Below, in pieces: positions 1 through 6,604 of a stretch of 13,768 bases of DNA; the first letter of the stretch is position 1; every line of letters begins with the position of its first letter. Below the pieces are notes generated by a model. It was not told where the DNA came from, did no database searches, and saw nothing but the letters and a program-made list of their open reading frames with translations. Both the position numbers and the translations under genes were made by a program. The stretch is from an uncultured Ignavibacteria bacterium. GTDB taxonomy: Bacteria > Bacteroidota > Ignavibacteria > Tepidaquicellales > Tepidaquicellaceae. The stretch covers positions 1 through 13,768 of the forward strand of contig CALEVL010000333.1 of the NCBI GenBank assembly GCA_937924675.1, given 5' to 3'.

Positions 1-87
1 CCGTTGTTTTCGAGTAAATATTGAAGCATTAATAGCCAGGCAGGCAATTAGGATGTAGCCTGCCCAGAGAATACTGAACTTCAGCAC
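1..87 (-). CDS. Possible N-terminus of a membrane protein, cut by the window edge
   Basis: This minus-strand frame is open from a stop at 160-162 to the left edge of the window. From a GTG at 87-85 it encodes 29 residues starting VLKFSILWAGYILIACLA, then a polar RKQR end. That pattern is a hydrophobic helix followed by positive charges, as in a signal anchor or first transmembrane segment. Upstream of the GTG the frame runs through a REP-like 19-mer (read there as LRQAQG), so the real start is probably after the repeat. No Shine-Dalgarno is visible. A weak promoter-like pair lies upstream at 202-230. The family is not recognisable and the coding status is uncertain because only 87 nt are seen. 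Confidence 0.3.
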   Translation of the reverse strand, partial: MLKFSILWAGYILIACLAINASIFTRKQR

Positions 88-115
88 TTTGCGCAGGCGA
101 GCGGGCGACTCTCTG

Positions 116-134
116 CCCTGAGCCTGTCGAAGGG
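116..134. repeat. REP-like 19-mer, copy 1
   Basis: The sequence is CCCTGAGCCTGTCGAAGGG. It is an imperfect palindrome with CCCT/AGGG ends. A second copy with one difference (C to T) lies at 163-181, 47 nt downstream. From memory, this short motif is scattered through many unrelated bacterial genomes and often leaks into predicted proteins as LRQAQG or PFDKLRA-type peptides. Confidence 0.8.
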
Positions 135-146
135 TTTCTTTGCCAA

Positions 147-194
147 GCTTTCTTTGAGTTTACCCTGAGCTTGTCGAAGGGTTCAAAAGAAAGC
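147..194. repeat. REP-like 19-mer copy 2 inside a longer inverted repeat
   Basis: The core CCCTGAGCTTGTCGAAGGG is at 163-181. It is flanked by GCTTTCTTTGA (147-157) and TCAAAAGAAAGC (183-194), which are complementary apart from one bulged base. The whole 48 nt can therefore fold as a hairpin with an outer stem of 11 pairs and an inner CCCT/AGGG stem. There is no T tract, so it is not a typical terminator. Confidence 0.7.
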
Positions 195-390
195 GGAAAT
201 GATTTTATTCTATGTAAACGGTTCGAGCAAACTGTTTTCCAAGTAAAACGTTTTGGACAGATGTGGAATTTGTTGGATTAGTAGAAATCTAAGGAGTGGT
301 TTGTGATTGCCAGCGGAAAATTATTGTCCTGTTCTACGAGTCGGCATGCGTTATCTTGTTCTAAGCAATTCAACCAATTAGAATTTTAAT
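195..390. other. Intergenic DNA upstream of rlmN
   Basis: No convincing gene was found in this stretch. It contains a short perfect palindrome, AAAACGTTTT at 245-254. An in-frame TAG at 379-381 lies just before the rlmN start. No clear promoter for rlmN could be picked out, though one must lie here if rlmN heads its transcript. Confidence 0.5.
202..230 (-). promoter_or_regulatory. Weak sigma70-like promoter candidate for the left-edge gene
   Basis: Read on the minus strand there is TTGCTC (230-225), a 17-nt spacer and TAAAAT (207-202). The -10 matches the consensus at five of six positions and the -35 at only three. It points towards the possible membrane-protein gene at the left edge. AT-rich DNA yields such pairs often, so the call is weak. 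Confidence 0.2.
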
Positions 391-1500
391 TTGAACATTC
401 CTGTAAATATAACTGACCTGCTTCCGGCAGAGATTGAAGCTCAGCCCGTTTTGATTGGTGAACCGAAATTCAGGTCAAAGCAGATCTTCTCGGCAATACA
501 TGCAAGAGGTGCAAGCTCATTTGAAGAGATGGTGCTGCTTCCTAAAGTTCTCCGGCAGAAACTGACGGAAAGATTTACGGTAAAAACTCTGAATGAGATC
601 AAGACAACATCCTCAGAAAAGTTCAACACAAACAAGTACTTGTTTGCGCTTGAAAGAGATCCTGCAATTAAAATTGAAACAGTTCTGATCTCAGAGAAGG
701 GCAGGAATACAGTCTGTGTTTCAACTCAGGCGGGATGCAACGTAGGTTGCGAGTTTTGTGCTACAGGCAAACTTGGCTTCAGAAAAAATCTTAGTGCAGG
801 TGAGATTTGTATGCAGGTGTATGAAGTGAAGAGATTAGCCGGGGTAGAGATAACTAATATTGTTTACATGGGAATGGGTGAGCCGTTTCTGAATTATCCA
901 AATGTTTTCAGATCCCTCATCATGTTTACAGATTCAGACGGAATGTCCCTTCCAGGGAAAAGAATCACAGTTTCTACGGTTGGATTCAAAGGTAAAATAA
1001 AGAAATTCGCCGATGATATAACTTCGCCGGGAAGTGAAAAGCTGAGGAACATCAAGCTTGCTTTGTCTTTGCATTCAACGGATAACGGTGTGCGTGAAGC
1101 GATCATACCTACATCCAAAATTAACAGACTTCCGGATATTTATGAAGAACTTGTTTATTACTACAGAAAAACCGGAAACAAGATAACGTACGAATACATA
1201 CACTTTCCGGGGATCAATGATACGGTAAACGATGTAAAGAGACTTTCTGCATTGTCAACAATGGTGCCTTCAAATATAAACATAATTCCTTTTCATCCGA
1301 TTGGCTTCAAACTCAACGGTCCGCTTGAAAAACTTAATGATTCATTTTCAGATACCAAAAAGTTACTTTCAAATCAAAAATTAAATGATTTAATTACTTC
1401 TCTTAAAGAACGCGGCGTTGTGGTCAATCTAAGAACAAGCAGCGGAGTTGACATTAATGCTGCATGCGGACAACTTGCGCTGGCAGGAGAGAACCCGTAA
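391..1500 (+). CDS. rlmN: Dual-specificity 23S rRNA/tRNA adenine-C2 methyltransferase RlmN
   Basis: This radical SAM enzyme methylates C2 of A2503 in 23S rRNA and of A37 in some tRNAs. The 369 residues match the family in length. The radical SAM cysteine cluster is C116, C120 and C123 (GCNVGCEFCATG). The SAM-binding GMGEP follows at 161-165, then LALSLHS near 223-229. The C-terminal AACGQLA carries C359, the counterpart of the methyl-accepting cysteine that forms the covalent RNA intermediate. The start is a TTG: an in-frame TAG lies 12 nt upstream and the next usable codon would remove the N-terminal accessory domain. No Shine-Dalgarno precedes it. adk starts 22 nt after the stop, so the two are probably co-transcribed. 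The assignment is firm. Confidence 0.96.
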   Translation: MNIPVNITDLLPAEIEAQPVLIGEPKFRSKQIFSAIHARGASSFEEMVLLPKVLRQKLTERFTVKTLNEIKTTSSEKFNTNKYLFALERDPAIKIETVLISEKGRNTVCVSTQAGCNVGCEFCATGKLGFRKNLSAGEICMQVYEVKRLAGVEITNIVYMGMGEPFLNYPNVFRSLIMFTDSDGMSLPGKRITVSTVGFKGKIKKFADDITSPGSEKLRNIKLALSLHSTDNGVREAIIPTSKINRLPDIYEELVYYYRKTGNKITYEYIHFPGINDTVNDVKRLSALSTMVPSNINIIPFHPIGFKLNGPLEKLNDSFSDTKKLLSNQKLNDLITSLKERGVVVNLRTSSGVDINAACGQLALAGENP

Positions 1501-1522
1501 ATAATCAAGCAATAAAATTCTG

Positions 1523-2071
1523 ATGTATCAGTTGATAGTTTTTGGCCCGCCCGGAGTTGGAAAAGGAACGCAGGCGGCATTGATGGCAAAGGAGCTCAGC
1601 GTTGAACATATTTCAACAGGGGAGATCTTAAGAAAAGCCGTTTCGGAAAAAACAGAGCTTGGAGTAAAAGCAAAGGAGATCATGGATCACGGAAATCTGG
1701 TCCCTGATGAAATAATGAATGGCATAGTCAAGGATGCACTGGCCGGTTCAGGCAGTAATGGTTTTATACTTGACGGTTATCCCAGAACAGTAGAGCAGGC
1801 AAAAGCACTTGCAAAGACATTTGAAGAATTGCAGTTTGACAATGTGATAGTTTTGAATCTGCTTGCAGATGATGAAGAGATAACAGAAAGGTTGCTCAGG
1901 CGCGGCAGAAGTGATGATACAAAAGAGACAATTGCAAACAGATTGAAAGTCTATTATGAATCTACCGAGCCGGTAAAAAGATATTATGAGGAACTTGGTT
2001 TGTTGCGGGAGATCAATGGAATAGGAGATGTAGAAGCAATTTACAGACTCCTTCTTGAAGAACTTAAGTGA
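1523..2071 (+). CDS. adk: Adenylate kinase, short-LID form
   Basis: It interconverts ATP + AMP and two ADP in the cytoplasm, setting the adenylate energy charge. The P-loop is GPPGVGKGT at 8-16. The AMP-binding region has STGEILR (31-37), where many family members have STGDMLR. DGYPRT is at 84-89 with R88 a substrate-binding arginine. The region after RLLRRGR (122-128) passes directly to DDTKETIANRL, so the zinc-finger or long LID insert is absent and the protein is only 182 residues. Such short forms are common in several phyla, so this is not a truncation. It follows rlmN by 22 nt. No strong Shine-Dalgarno precedes the ATG. Confidence 0.95.
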   Translation: MYQLIVFGPPGVGKGTQAALMAKELSVEHISTGEILRKAVSEKTELGVKAKEIMDHGNLVPDEIMNGIVKDALAGSGSNGFILDGYPRTVEQAKALAKTFEELQFDNVIVLNLLADDEEITERLLRRGRSDDTKETIANRLKVYYESTEPVKRYYEELGLLREINGIGDVEAIYRLLLEELK

Positions 2072-2133
2072 ATGTATGTCACACCACAGACCTAATTCAG
2101 TTTTATAATTGCAATTTTGAAATATATAGTCTA

Positions 2134-2148
2134 TTTTGGTAACCAAAA
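2134..2148. promoter_or_regulatory. Perfect palindrome just upstream of the STAS gene
   Basis: TTTTGGTAACCAAAA has two perfect 7-nt arms around a single central base. It ends nine bases before the ATG at 2158 and overlaps the expected ribosome-binding region. It could be an operator or a small 5'-UTR structure. Which of these, if either, cannot be told from the sequence. Confidence 0.4.
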
Positions 2149-2157
2149 ATTTTCGGT

Positions 2158-2502
2158 ATGGCATCAATAAAAGCATCAGAACTTACAGATAAAGGTATAG
2201 TTGTAATAGAGCCTAAGGGCAACTTTGTAGGTGGTGACGAGACTGACGAACTAAGGGATACTATAAAGAAGTATTCTGATGAAGGCAATAAGAAGCTCGT
2301 GATTGATCTTGGGAATGTTCTTTATCTCAACAGCACGGCTCTTGGTGTTCTCATATCAGCTCATTCCAATTATTCCAAGCGCGAAGGCAAGATCAAATTG
2401 TGCCAGTTAAACAAGAACCTCGAAAATCTTTTTGTTATCACCAAGCTCGCATTGATCTTTGATTCATATTCAACTCAGGAAGAAGCTGTTAACAGCTTCT
2501 AA
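2158..2502 (+). CDS. STAS-domain protein, anti-sigma factor antagonist (SpoIIAA/RsbV-like)
   Basis: This 114-residue protein is a single STAS domain. In this family the protein binds a serine kinase/anti-sigma factor when unphosphorylated and releases a sigma factor or other partner. The opening beta strands are GIVVIEPKGNFVG (13-25). The core is KKLVIDLGNVLYLNSTALGVL (45-65). S59, next to T60, sits where SpoIIAA has its phosphorylated serine; the preceding Asp of the classical DSSG motif is Asn here, which is also common. No matching RsbW kinase or PP2C phosphatase is in the window, so the partner is unknown. The gene is 86 nt after adk and 76 nt before exbB. It may have its own promoter, because a palindrome lies in its leader. 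Confidence 0.88.
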   Translation: MASIKASELTDKGIVVIEPKGNFVGGDETDELRDTIKKYSDEGNKKLVIDLGNVLYLNSTALGVLISAHSNYSKREGKIKLCQLNKNLENLFVITKLALIFDSYSTQEEAVNSF

Positions 2503-2563
2503 TAGAAATTCCATTTCAAACAACAAATACAAAAACTAAATAAAAAACTCTTTCAGGGTTAAT

Positions 2564-2568
2564 GGAGG
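2564..2568 (+). promoter_or_regulatory. Shine-Dalgarno of exbB
   Basis: GGAGG lies 10 nt before the ATG at 2579. It is one of the few strong Shine-Dalgarno sequences in the window, suggesting high translation of the channel subunit. Confidence 0.65.
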
Positions 2569-2578
2569 TTAGAACTTA

Positions 2579-3355
2579 ATGAAACAGTCTGTGTTCATTA
2601 CAGTAGTAATTGTGGTCGCACTAGTAGTATCTGCTCTTGTTTTCTACGGAGTCTTCGGAAATGTCAATAATTTCAAGACACCCGACAAGACAACTCCTGC
2701 AAATATCATGGGCGCTATCTATCTGGGAGGTCCGATCGTTATAGCTCTTCTCGCTTTAAGTATCATGGTTATCACATTTACAATTGAAAGACAATTGTCA
2801 CTTTCAAAAGCTAAAGGAAAAGGACCAATCGAGCCGTTTCTTAAGAAAGTTCAAACCTGTCTTCTTGATGGAGATATTGATGGAGCTATTGGAGAATGTG
2901 ACAAGCAGAAAGGCTCAATTGCAAATATACTAAGGCAGGGACTTGATCGTTATCAGATGTTGGCTAATGATTCTTCTATGGAATCTGAAGAAAAGCTCCG
3001 TGAAGTTCAATCAGCTATAGAAGAGGCAATGATGCTTGAAGTTCCGCTTCTTGAAAGAAATCTGGTTGTGCTATCAACAATTGCTTCTGTATCAGTGCTT
3101 ATCGGTCTGTTCGGAACAGTAGTTGGTATGATAAGATCATTCCAGGCACTTGCTACAGCAGGTACACCGAATGCGGCAGAACTTTCAGCAGGTATCTCTG
3201 AAGCTCTTATCAATACGGCAGGCGGTCTGTTTGGTGCAATCGTCGGTACGATCTCATATAACTACTTTGTAACAAAAGTTGGTAACATAACCTATATGAT
3301 CGATGAAGCTACTTACAACATGTTGCAGATACTTTCACTGAAGGGTAAGAAATAA
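2579..3355 (+). CDS. exbB: MotA/TolQ/ExbB-family proton channel protein
   Basis: This is the channel subunit that, with ExbD, uses the proton-motive force to drive an outer-membrane or periplasmic process. It has 258 residues. Hydrophobic helices lie near 4-26, 46-70, 161-185 and 205-230, one more than the three-helix E. coli ExbB, the extra one at the N-terminus. The cytoplasmic loop at about 72-160 has a conserved helical region ending EVPLLERN. The signature segments are GLFGTVVGMIRSF (176-188) and NTAGGLFGAIVGT (212-224). T180 and T213 sit 33 residues apart, like the channel threonines T148 and T181 of E. coli ExbB. A strong Shine-Dalgarno precedes it, and two exbD genes follow. Whether it powers TonB, Tol or gliding-type machinery cannot be told. 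Confidence 0.92.
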   Translation: MKQSVFITVVIVVALVVSALVFYGVFGNVNNFKTPDKTTPANIMGAIYLGGPIVIALLALSIMVITFTIERQLSLSKAKGKGPIEPFLKKVQTCLLDGDIDGAIGECDKQKGSIANILRQGLDRYQMLANDSSMESEEKLREVQSAIEEAMMLEVPLLERNLVVLSTIASVSVLIGLFGTVVGMIRSFQALATAGTPNAAELSAGISEALINTAGGLFGAIVGTISYNYFVTKVGNITYMIDEATYNMLQILSLKGKK

Positions 3356-3360
3356 ATTTC

Positions 3361-3384
3361 TAAAACTCATTTTACAGAGTTTTA
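3361..3384 (+). promoter_or_regulatory. Stem-loop between exbB and exbD
   Basis: TAAAACTC (3361-3368) and GAGTTTTA (3377-3384) form a perfect 8-bp stem with an 8-nt loop. It starts five bases after the exbB stop. No T run follows, so it is unlikely to be a full terminator. It could tune the ExbB:ExbD ratio through mRNA processing or stability, which is a guess. Confidence 0.4.
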
Positions 3385-3399
3385 ACAACAAGACTAAAA

Positions 3400-3984
3400 A
3401 TGAAGAAAGCCAGATCAATAAAGAAACCGGGCGTTAATATAGACATGACTCCACTTGTGGATGTTATCATGCTCTTGCTCACATTCTTCATGCTCGTAGC
3501 TACGTTCAAGGTTGAATCTACTGAGGCAATCGAGATTACACTCCCAGAATCAGCAGTTACGGATACTACAAAACTCCCGGAAAAGGATATCATGACAATG
3601 ACGCTTACCAAGAATGGTGACGTCTTTGTTGATGTTGATAATTTCAAGGTTAGGGAAAAAGTATTCGGAGATGCATTGGGATTGGGAATTTTTCACCCGG
3701 ACAGCACAGGCAAAACTGAATATGAACAGACAGGACTCGTGATGGGTAAACCGATCAAGAGAAAGATGGTTGTGATGAACCGCGAACAGTTTGAAAAAGC
3801 CCTGAAAGAGCTCAGACTGGAATTGAAGAATCAAACAGGCGGTAAGTCAGACTTCAGGCTTGTTATCAAGGGCGACTCTGAATCGGATTATGCTATCATG
3901 GAAGATTTGATGGATATTTTCAAGGCGACAAGGAATACGAGATTTGCACTTGTTACTGAGATTCGATCTTCTGAACCTAAATAA
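3400..3984 (+). CDS. exbD: ExbD/TolR-family biopolymer transport protein, copy 1
   Basis: This is the single-pass partner of ExbB. A short basic N-terminus (KKARSIKKP) leads to DMTPLVDV at 15-22. D21 is the membrane aspartate that carries protons in this family, within a helix at about 20-38. The periplasmic domain then begins with EITLPES (45-51). The protein is 194 residues, longer than the roughly 140 of E. coli ExbD. The extra length is mainly around residues 78-130, before the conserved ending FRLVIKGDSESDYAIMEDLMD (152-172). It follows exbB after 44 nt and precedes a second exbD by 32 nt. The two ExbDs differ in their periplasmic parts and are not a recent duplication, so a heteromeric ExbD assembly is plausible. 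Confidence 0.92.
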   Translation: MKKARSIKKPGVNIDMTPLVDVIMLLLTFFMLVATFKVESTEAIEITLPESAVTDTTKLPEKDIMTMTLTKNGDVFVDVDNFKVREKVFGDALGLGIFHPDSTGKTEYEQTGLVMGKPIKRKMVVMNREQFEKALKELRLELKNQTGGKSDFRLVIKGDSESDYAIMEDLMDIFKATRNTRFALVTEIRSSEPK

Positions 3985-4016
3985 ATTTTCAAACCTTAAT
4001 CAAAAGGAATTAGATT

Positions 4017-4547
4017 ATGGCCGGCGGTGGTTTTGACGCTCCTGACAGTGGCTCTAGTGGCTTACATAAGCAGAAAAAATATAAAAAGGGAAAGAAAGTA
4101 GGCGTAAGAATTGACATGACGCCGATGGTTGACGTTATAATGCTTCTTCTTACATTCTTTATCCTTACTACTACGCTTAATACTCCGCAGATAATGCAGA
4201 TCAATCTTCCAAAAGGAGATGAAAGCGATAAGGTAAAAGTTGATATGGGTGATGTGATCTATATTAGGGTTTCTGACAAAGGCAATGCCTATTTTTCAAG
4301 AGGACTTTCCGATGGTACAGAAGCTCCGCCCGAAAAAGTAGAGTTCAGCAATATGAAGGCAAAGATAGAGAGCATATATGCTCAAAATCCTAAGTTGCTC
4401 ATACTTTTGAAATTCGACCGCAAGATGAAGTACAGCATGATGGTGGATGTTCTTGATGAGATTAACAAAGCTGCTATAGAAAAAAGATACAGCTTCCTGA
4501 AAATGGAAGATGCAGACAAGGAAATTGTCAAAAATGCAGGTGGCTAA
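4017..4547 (+). CDS. exbD: ExbD/TolR-family biopolymer transport protein, copy 2
   Basis: This is a second ExbD-type subunit of 176 residues. Its N-terminus is Gly/Ser-rich and then strongly basic (KQKKYKKGKK, 18-27), expected to stay in the cytoplasm. DMTPMVDV at 33-40 includes the proton-carrying aspartate D39. The transmembrane helix runs to about residue 55 and is followed by QINLPKG (61-67). The periplasmic domain ends with a YSMMVDVLDEINKA helix (139-152). The ATG at 4017 is preceded by AAGGA ending about 8 nt away, a usable Shine-Dalgarno. It is the last gene of the exbB-exbD-exbD unit: a strong terminator starts 26 nt after its stop. No tonB is adjacent. Confidence 0.92.
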   Translation: MAGGGFDAPDSGSSGLHKQKKYKKGKKVGVRIDMTPMVDVIMLLLTFFILTTTLNTPQIMQINLPKGDESDKVKVDMGDVIYIRVSDKGNAYFSRGLSDGTEAPPEKVEFSNMKAKIESIYAQNPKLLILLKFDRKMKYSMMVDVLDEINKAAIEKRYSFLKMEDADKEIVKNAGG

Positions 4548-4573
4548 GAGCTAATAAAAAAGAATTTTTTCTA

Positions 4574-4608
4574 AGCGGTCTGAATTCAAACTTCGGATCG
4601 CTTTTTTT
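4574..4608 (+). terminator. Rho-independent terminator after the exbBDD unit
   Basis: AGCGGTCTGAA (4574-4584) pairs over 11 bp with TTCGGATCGCT (4592-4602), with two G-U pairs in RNA and a 7-nt loop. It is followed directly by a run of seven T (4602-4608), then ATTTT. It closes the STAS/exbBDD transcript and separates it from the TPM genes. Confidence 0.9.
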
Positions 4609-4641
4609 ATTTTGAATATAAAAGGTTATTTGAGACACGTT

Positions 4642-5466
4642 TTGAAATTGAGACTAAAATATCTGACTGTAGTTTCTAATCTGTTGCTGCTTCTTTCCTG
4701 GAGTGCAATCTCATGGATACCTGCCTATTCTCAAAGCGATACAGGAATTACGCGAAGCCGATCTGACAATCCGGCAGTACTTAGAAATTATGTTGTTGAT
4801 GAAACCGGAACCCTGACAAATTCACAAGTCAATGCATTGACGCAAAAGCTCAGGCAACTGGAGGAGCAGACTTCAAACCAATTTGTTGTTTATATTATAC
4901 CAAGTCTCGACGGTGAATCACTCGAAGATCTCTCAATCAGGCTTGCCGAGAAAAACAAGATTGGAAAGAAGGAAAAGAACAACGGTGTTCTTCTCCTCAT
5001 AGTCAAGAATGACAGAAAGATAAGAATAGAAGTTGGCTATGGACTTGAAGGCGCGCTGACAGACGCAACAAGCGCAAGCATCATTCGAAATAACATTGCT
5101 CCGAAATTCAAGCAGGGCAATTACTATGACGGTATCAATGCAGGCGTCGAAGCAATGATAGCCGCTACTAAAGGTGAATATACCGCGGACAAGCGAGAAC
5201 AAAAGGGCTCGGGTATGTGCGGAGGGGTACCTTTCTTTGTGATATTGATCTTCATGATCATATTCATATTCATAATCACATCTGCAATCAGGAATAGCTT
5301 TGGCAGAGGCAAAACAATGCGAGGAAGTAAGAGCGGATGGAGTTCAGTGCCATGGATCATTTCCAGCGGCAGCGGCAGGAGCAGTGGCTCTTCCTGGGGA
5401 AGCAGCGGAGGTTTTTCAGGCGGCGGCGGTTCATTCGGCGGCGGCGGCGCAAGCGGTGGCTGGTAA
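4642..5466 (+). CDS. TPM-domain (YgcG-like) membrane protein with glycine-rich tail
   Basis: From this start there are 274 residues. A signal peptide (KLRLKY then SNLLLLLSWSAIS, cut near residue 30) precedes a TPM domain at about 49-176 with VVDETGTLT (51-59), NNGVLLLIVKNDRKIRIEVG (113-132) and YGLEGALTD (133-141). A transmembrane helix follows at 198-216, then a Ser/Gly tail ending SGGGGSFGGGGASGGW. This is the standard YgcG layout. The family is named after a plant thylakoid protein once proposed as a phosphatase, and its bacterial role is poorly known, often tied to LemA and envelope maintenance. No lemA is nearby. The frame also allows a TTG at 4612, but that lies in the T tail of the preceding terminator. 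The TTG at 4642 gives a better signal peptide. The start remains uncertain. Confidence 0.85.
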   Translation: MKLRLKYLTVVSNLLLLLSWSAISWIPAYSQSDTGITRSRSDNPAVLRNYVVDETGTLTNSQVNALTQKLRQLEEQTSNQFVVYIIPSLDGESLEDLSIRLAEKNKIGKKEKNNGVLLLIVKNDRKIRIEVGYGLEGALTDATSASIIRNNIAPKFKQGNYYDGINAGVEAMIAATKGEYTADKREQKGSGMCGGVPFFVILIFMIIFIFIITSAIRNSFGRGKTMRGSKSGWSSVPWIISSGSGRSSGSSWGSSGGFSGGGGSFGGGGASGGW

Positions 5467-5485
5467 CAATTAAATCATCATTCAA

Positions 5486-5947
5486 ATGTCTCTCAACGAG
5501 ATTGTTTCAAATTATGTTTCGGTTGATGATCTGAAAAAGATATCAGATGCCATTTCCGAAATTGAAAAGCGTACCAGGGGTGAGATTAGGATAAGTCTCA
5601 AGGATTATAAGGGCTATCTTGAAGAAGGAATGAGCTCGTGGGATATTGCGCTTGAGGAATTTTATAAACTTGGAATGGATAAGACGACGGAAAAAACAGG
5701 AGTACTAATACTTGTTATCTTCAAGGAACATGAATTCAGCATTGTTGCCGATGAAGGCGCCAATTCAAAGTTTATTGGGGAGATGTGGTCATCAATTTCT
5801 ATGGGAATGAGTTTGAGATTCAAAACAGATCAGTACTGCGAAGGAATCCTGTTTGCATTGGAACAAATCGGAGAAATTCTGATAAAAGAATTTCCTATCA
5901 GAGAAGGAGATGTTAATGAACTGCCGAATGAGATTGTAATTCGTTGA
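5486..5947 (+). CDS. Soluble TPM-domain protein
   Basis: This 153-residue protein has a TPM-type fold but no signal peptide, transmembrane helix or glycine tail. Recognisable segments are IEKRTRGEIRIS (26-37), TGVLILVIFKEHEFSIVADE (71-90) and the tail INQ-like helix 117-136 ending in LIKEFP. The ending GDVNELPNEIVIR is typical of the second, smaller member of TPM pairs, where an N-P-N or LPNEI-type tail is common. It starts 19 nt after the membrane TPM gene and is almost certainly co-transcribed with it. A functional pairing at the inner face of the membrane is inferred from this order and is not shown by the sequence itself. The biochemical role is unknown. Confidence 0.82.
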   Translation: MSLNEIVSNYVSVDDLKKISDAISEIEKRTRGEIRISLKDYKGYLEEGMSSWDIALEEFYKLGMDKTTEKTGVLILVIFKEHEFSIVADEGANSKFIGEMWSSISMGMSLRFKTDQYCEGILFALEQIGEILIKEFPIREGDVNELPNEIVIR

Positions 5948-6001
5948 TTCTGATTTCAATTGTAAATCATGACTAACCTATTTGTTACTGACCCTCAGAA
6001 A

Positions 6002-6036
6002 AATTTTTAATTTTTAATTTTCAATTTTTAATTTTC
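6002..6036. repeat. Heptanucleotide tandem tract (TTTTYAA)
   Basis: Units of seven at 6004-6010, 6011-6017, 6018-6024 and 6025-6031 read TTTTTAA, TTTTTAA, TTTTCAA and TTTTTAA, followed by a partial TTTTC. The tract lies immediately before the TTG start of the HD-domain gene, in the 95-nt gap after the TPM pair. Related heptamers occur at 13407-13441 and 13681-13768. Confidence 0.85.
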
Positions 6037-6042
6037 GTAGGC

Positions 6043-6594
6043 TTGCCCGACTTATCTTCATCGACAGCTTTAATGGAAAGTTTTATTGCTAACGAAGGAC
6101 TTCGAAAGCATTGCTATGCTGTTGCAGCTGCTATGCGGTTCTATGCGGATAAGCTGAATGAGAACAAAGAGAAATGGGAGATCGCCGGACTTTTGCATGA
6201 TCTTGACTGGGAAAAATTTCCCGATACGCATCCAAATACCGCAGTTCCTGTTTTAAAAGAAGAGGGCTACGACGACGAAACAATAGAAGCAATTCTCGGA
6301 CATGCATACCCGGAAAGAACTGATGTGCCAAGGACAAGTATGCTTGCAAAGTATCTCTTTGCATGTGATGAGATAACCGGATTCATTACTGCTTACTCTT
6401 ACATGAAACCGGGCGGACTTGACAGCGTAGAAGTAAAGAGTATTAAGAAAAAGATGAAGGACAAAGCATTTGCGAGAAATATAAATCGCGAAGACATATT
6501 GAAAGGAGCAGAAGATATCGGACTGCCGTTTGATGAACACCTGAATAATATAATAAGCTCAATGAGAACTGATCCTAAAGTTAATACAAAATAG
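6043..6594 (+). CDS. HD-domain protein, putative metal-dependent hydrolase
   Basis: This 183-residue protein is a compact HD domain. The metal-binding residues appear in order: H23 (RKHCYAV), H52-D53 (GLLHDLDWE), H87 (ILGHAYPE) and D109 (FACDEITGF). HD proteins hydrolyse phosphomonoesters or phosphodiesters, often of nucleotides. This subgroup, with a KHCYAVAAAMR-like first helix, has no agreed substrate. The TTG at 6043 places about 16 residues before the NEGLRKH helix, as is usual in the subgroup; the ATG at 6073 would shorten it. No Shine-Dalgarno is visible and a heptamer AT tract lies just upstream. The ABC ATPase gene begins 10 nt after the stop, so the HD protein probably belongs to the same transcript. 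A role in the transporter is not evident. Confidence 0.85.
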   Translation: MPDLSSSTALMESFIANEGLRKHCYAVAAAMRFYADKLNENKEKWEIAGLLHDLDWEKFPDTHPNTAVPVLKEEGYDDETIEAILGHAYPERTDVPRTSMLAKYLFACDEITGFITAYSYMKPGGLDSVEVKSIKKKMKDKAFARNINREDILKGAEDIGLPFDEHLNNIISSMRTDPKVNTK

Positions 6595-6604
6595 TCTAAT
6601 TCGA

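Noticed and set aside
245..254. AAAACGTTTT palindrome as an operator
   Set aside because: Short AT-rich palindromes are frequent in such DNA and nothing else ties it to a gene.
1748..2176. 142-residue minus-strand frame antisense to adk
   Set aside because: It lies opposite a clearly conserved gene, is rich in Cys/Phe/Leu and has no recognisable domain. It is a shadow frame.
4612..4641. Longer start of the first TPM gene at TTG 4612
   Set aside because: It lies in the T tail of the exbBDD terminator and gives an overlong signal-peptide n-region. The TTG at 4642 is preferred, but this is not certain.
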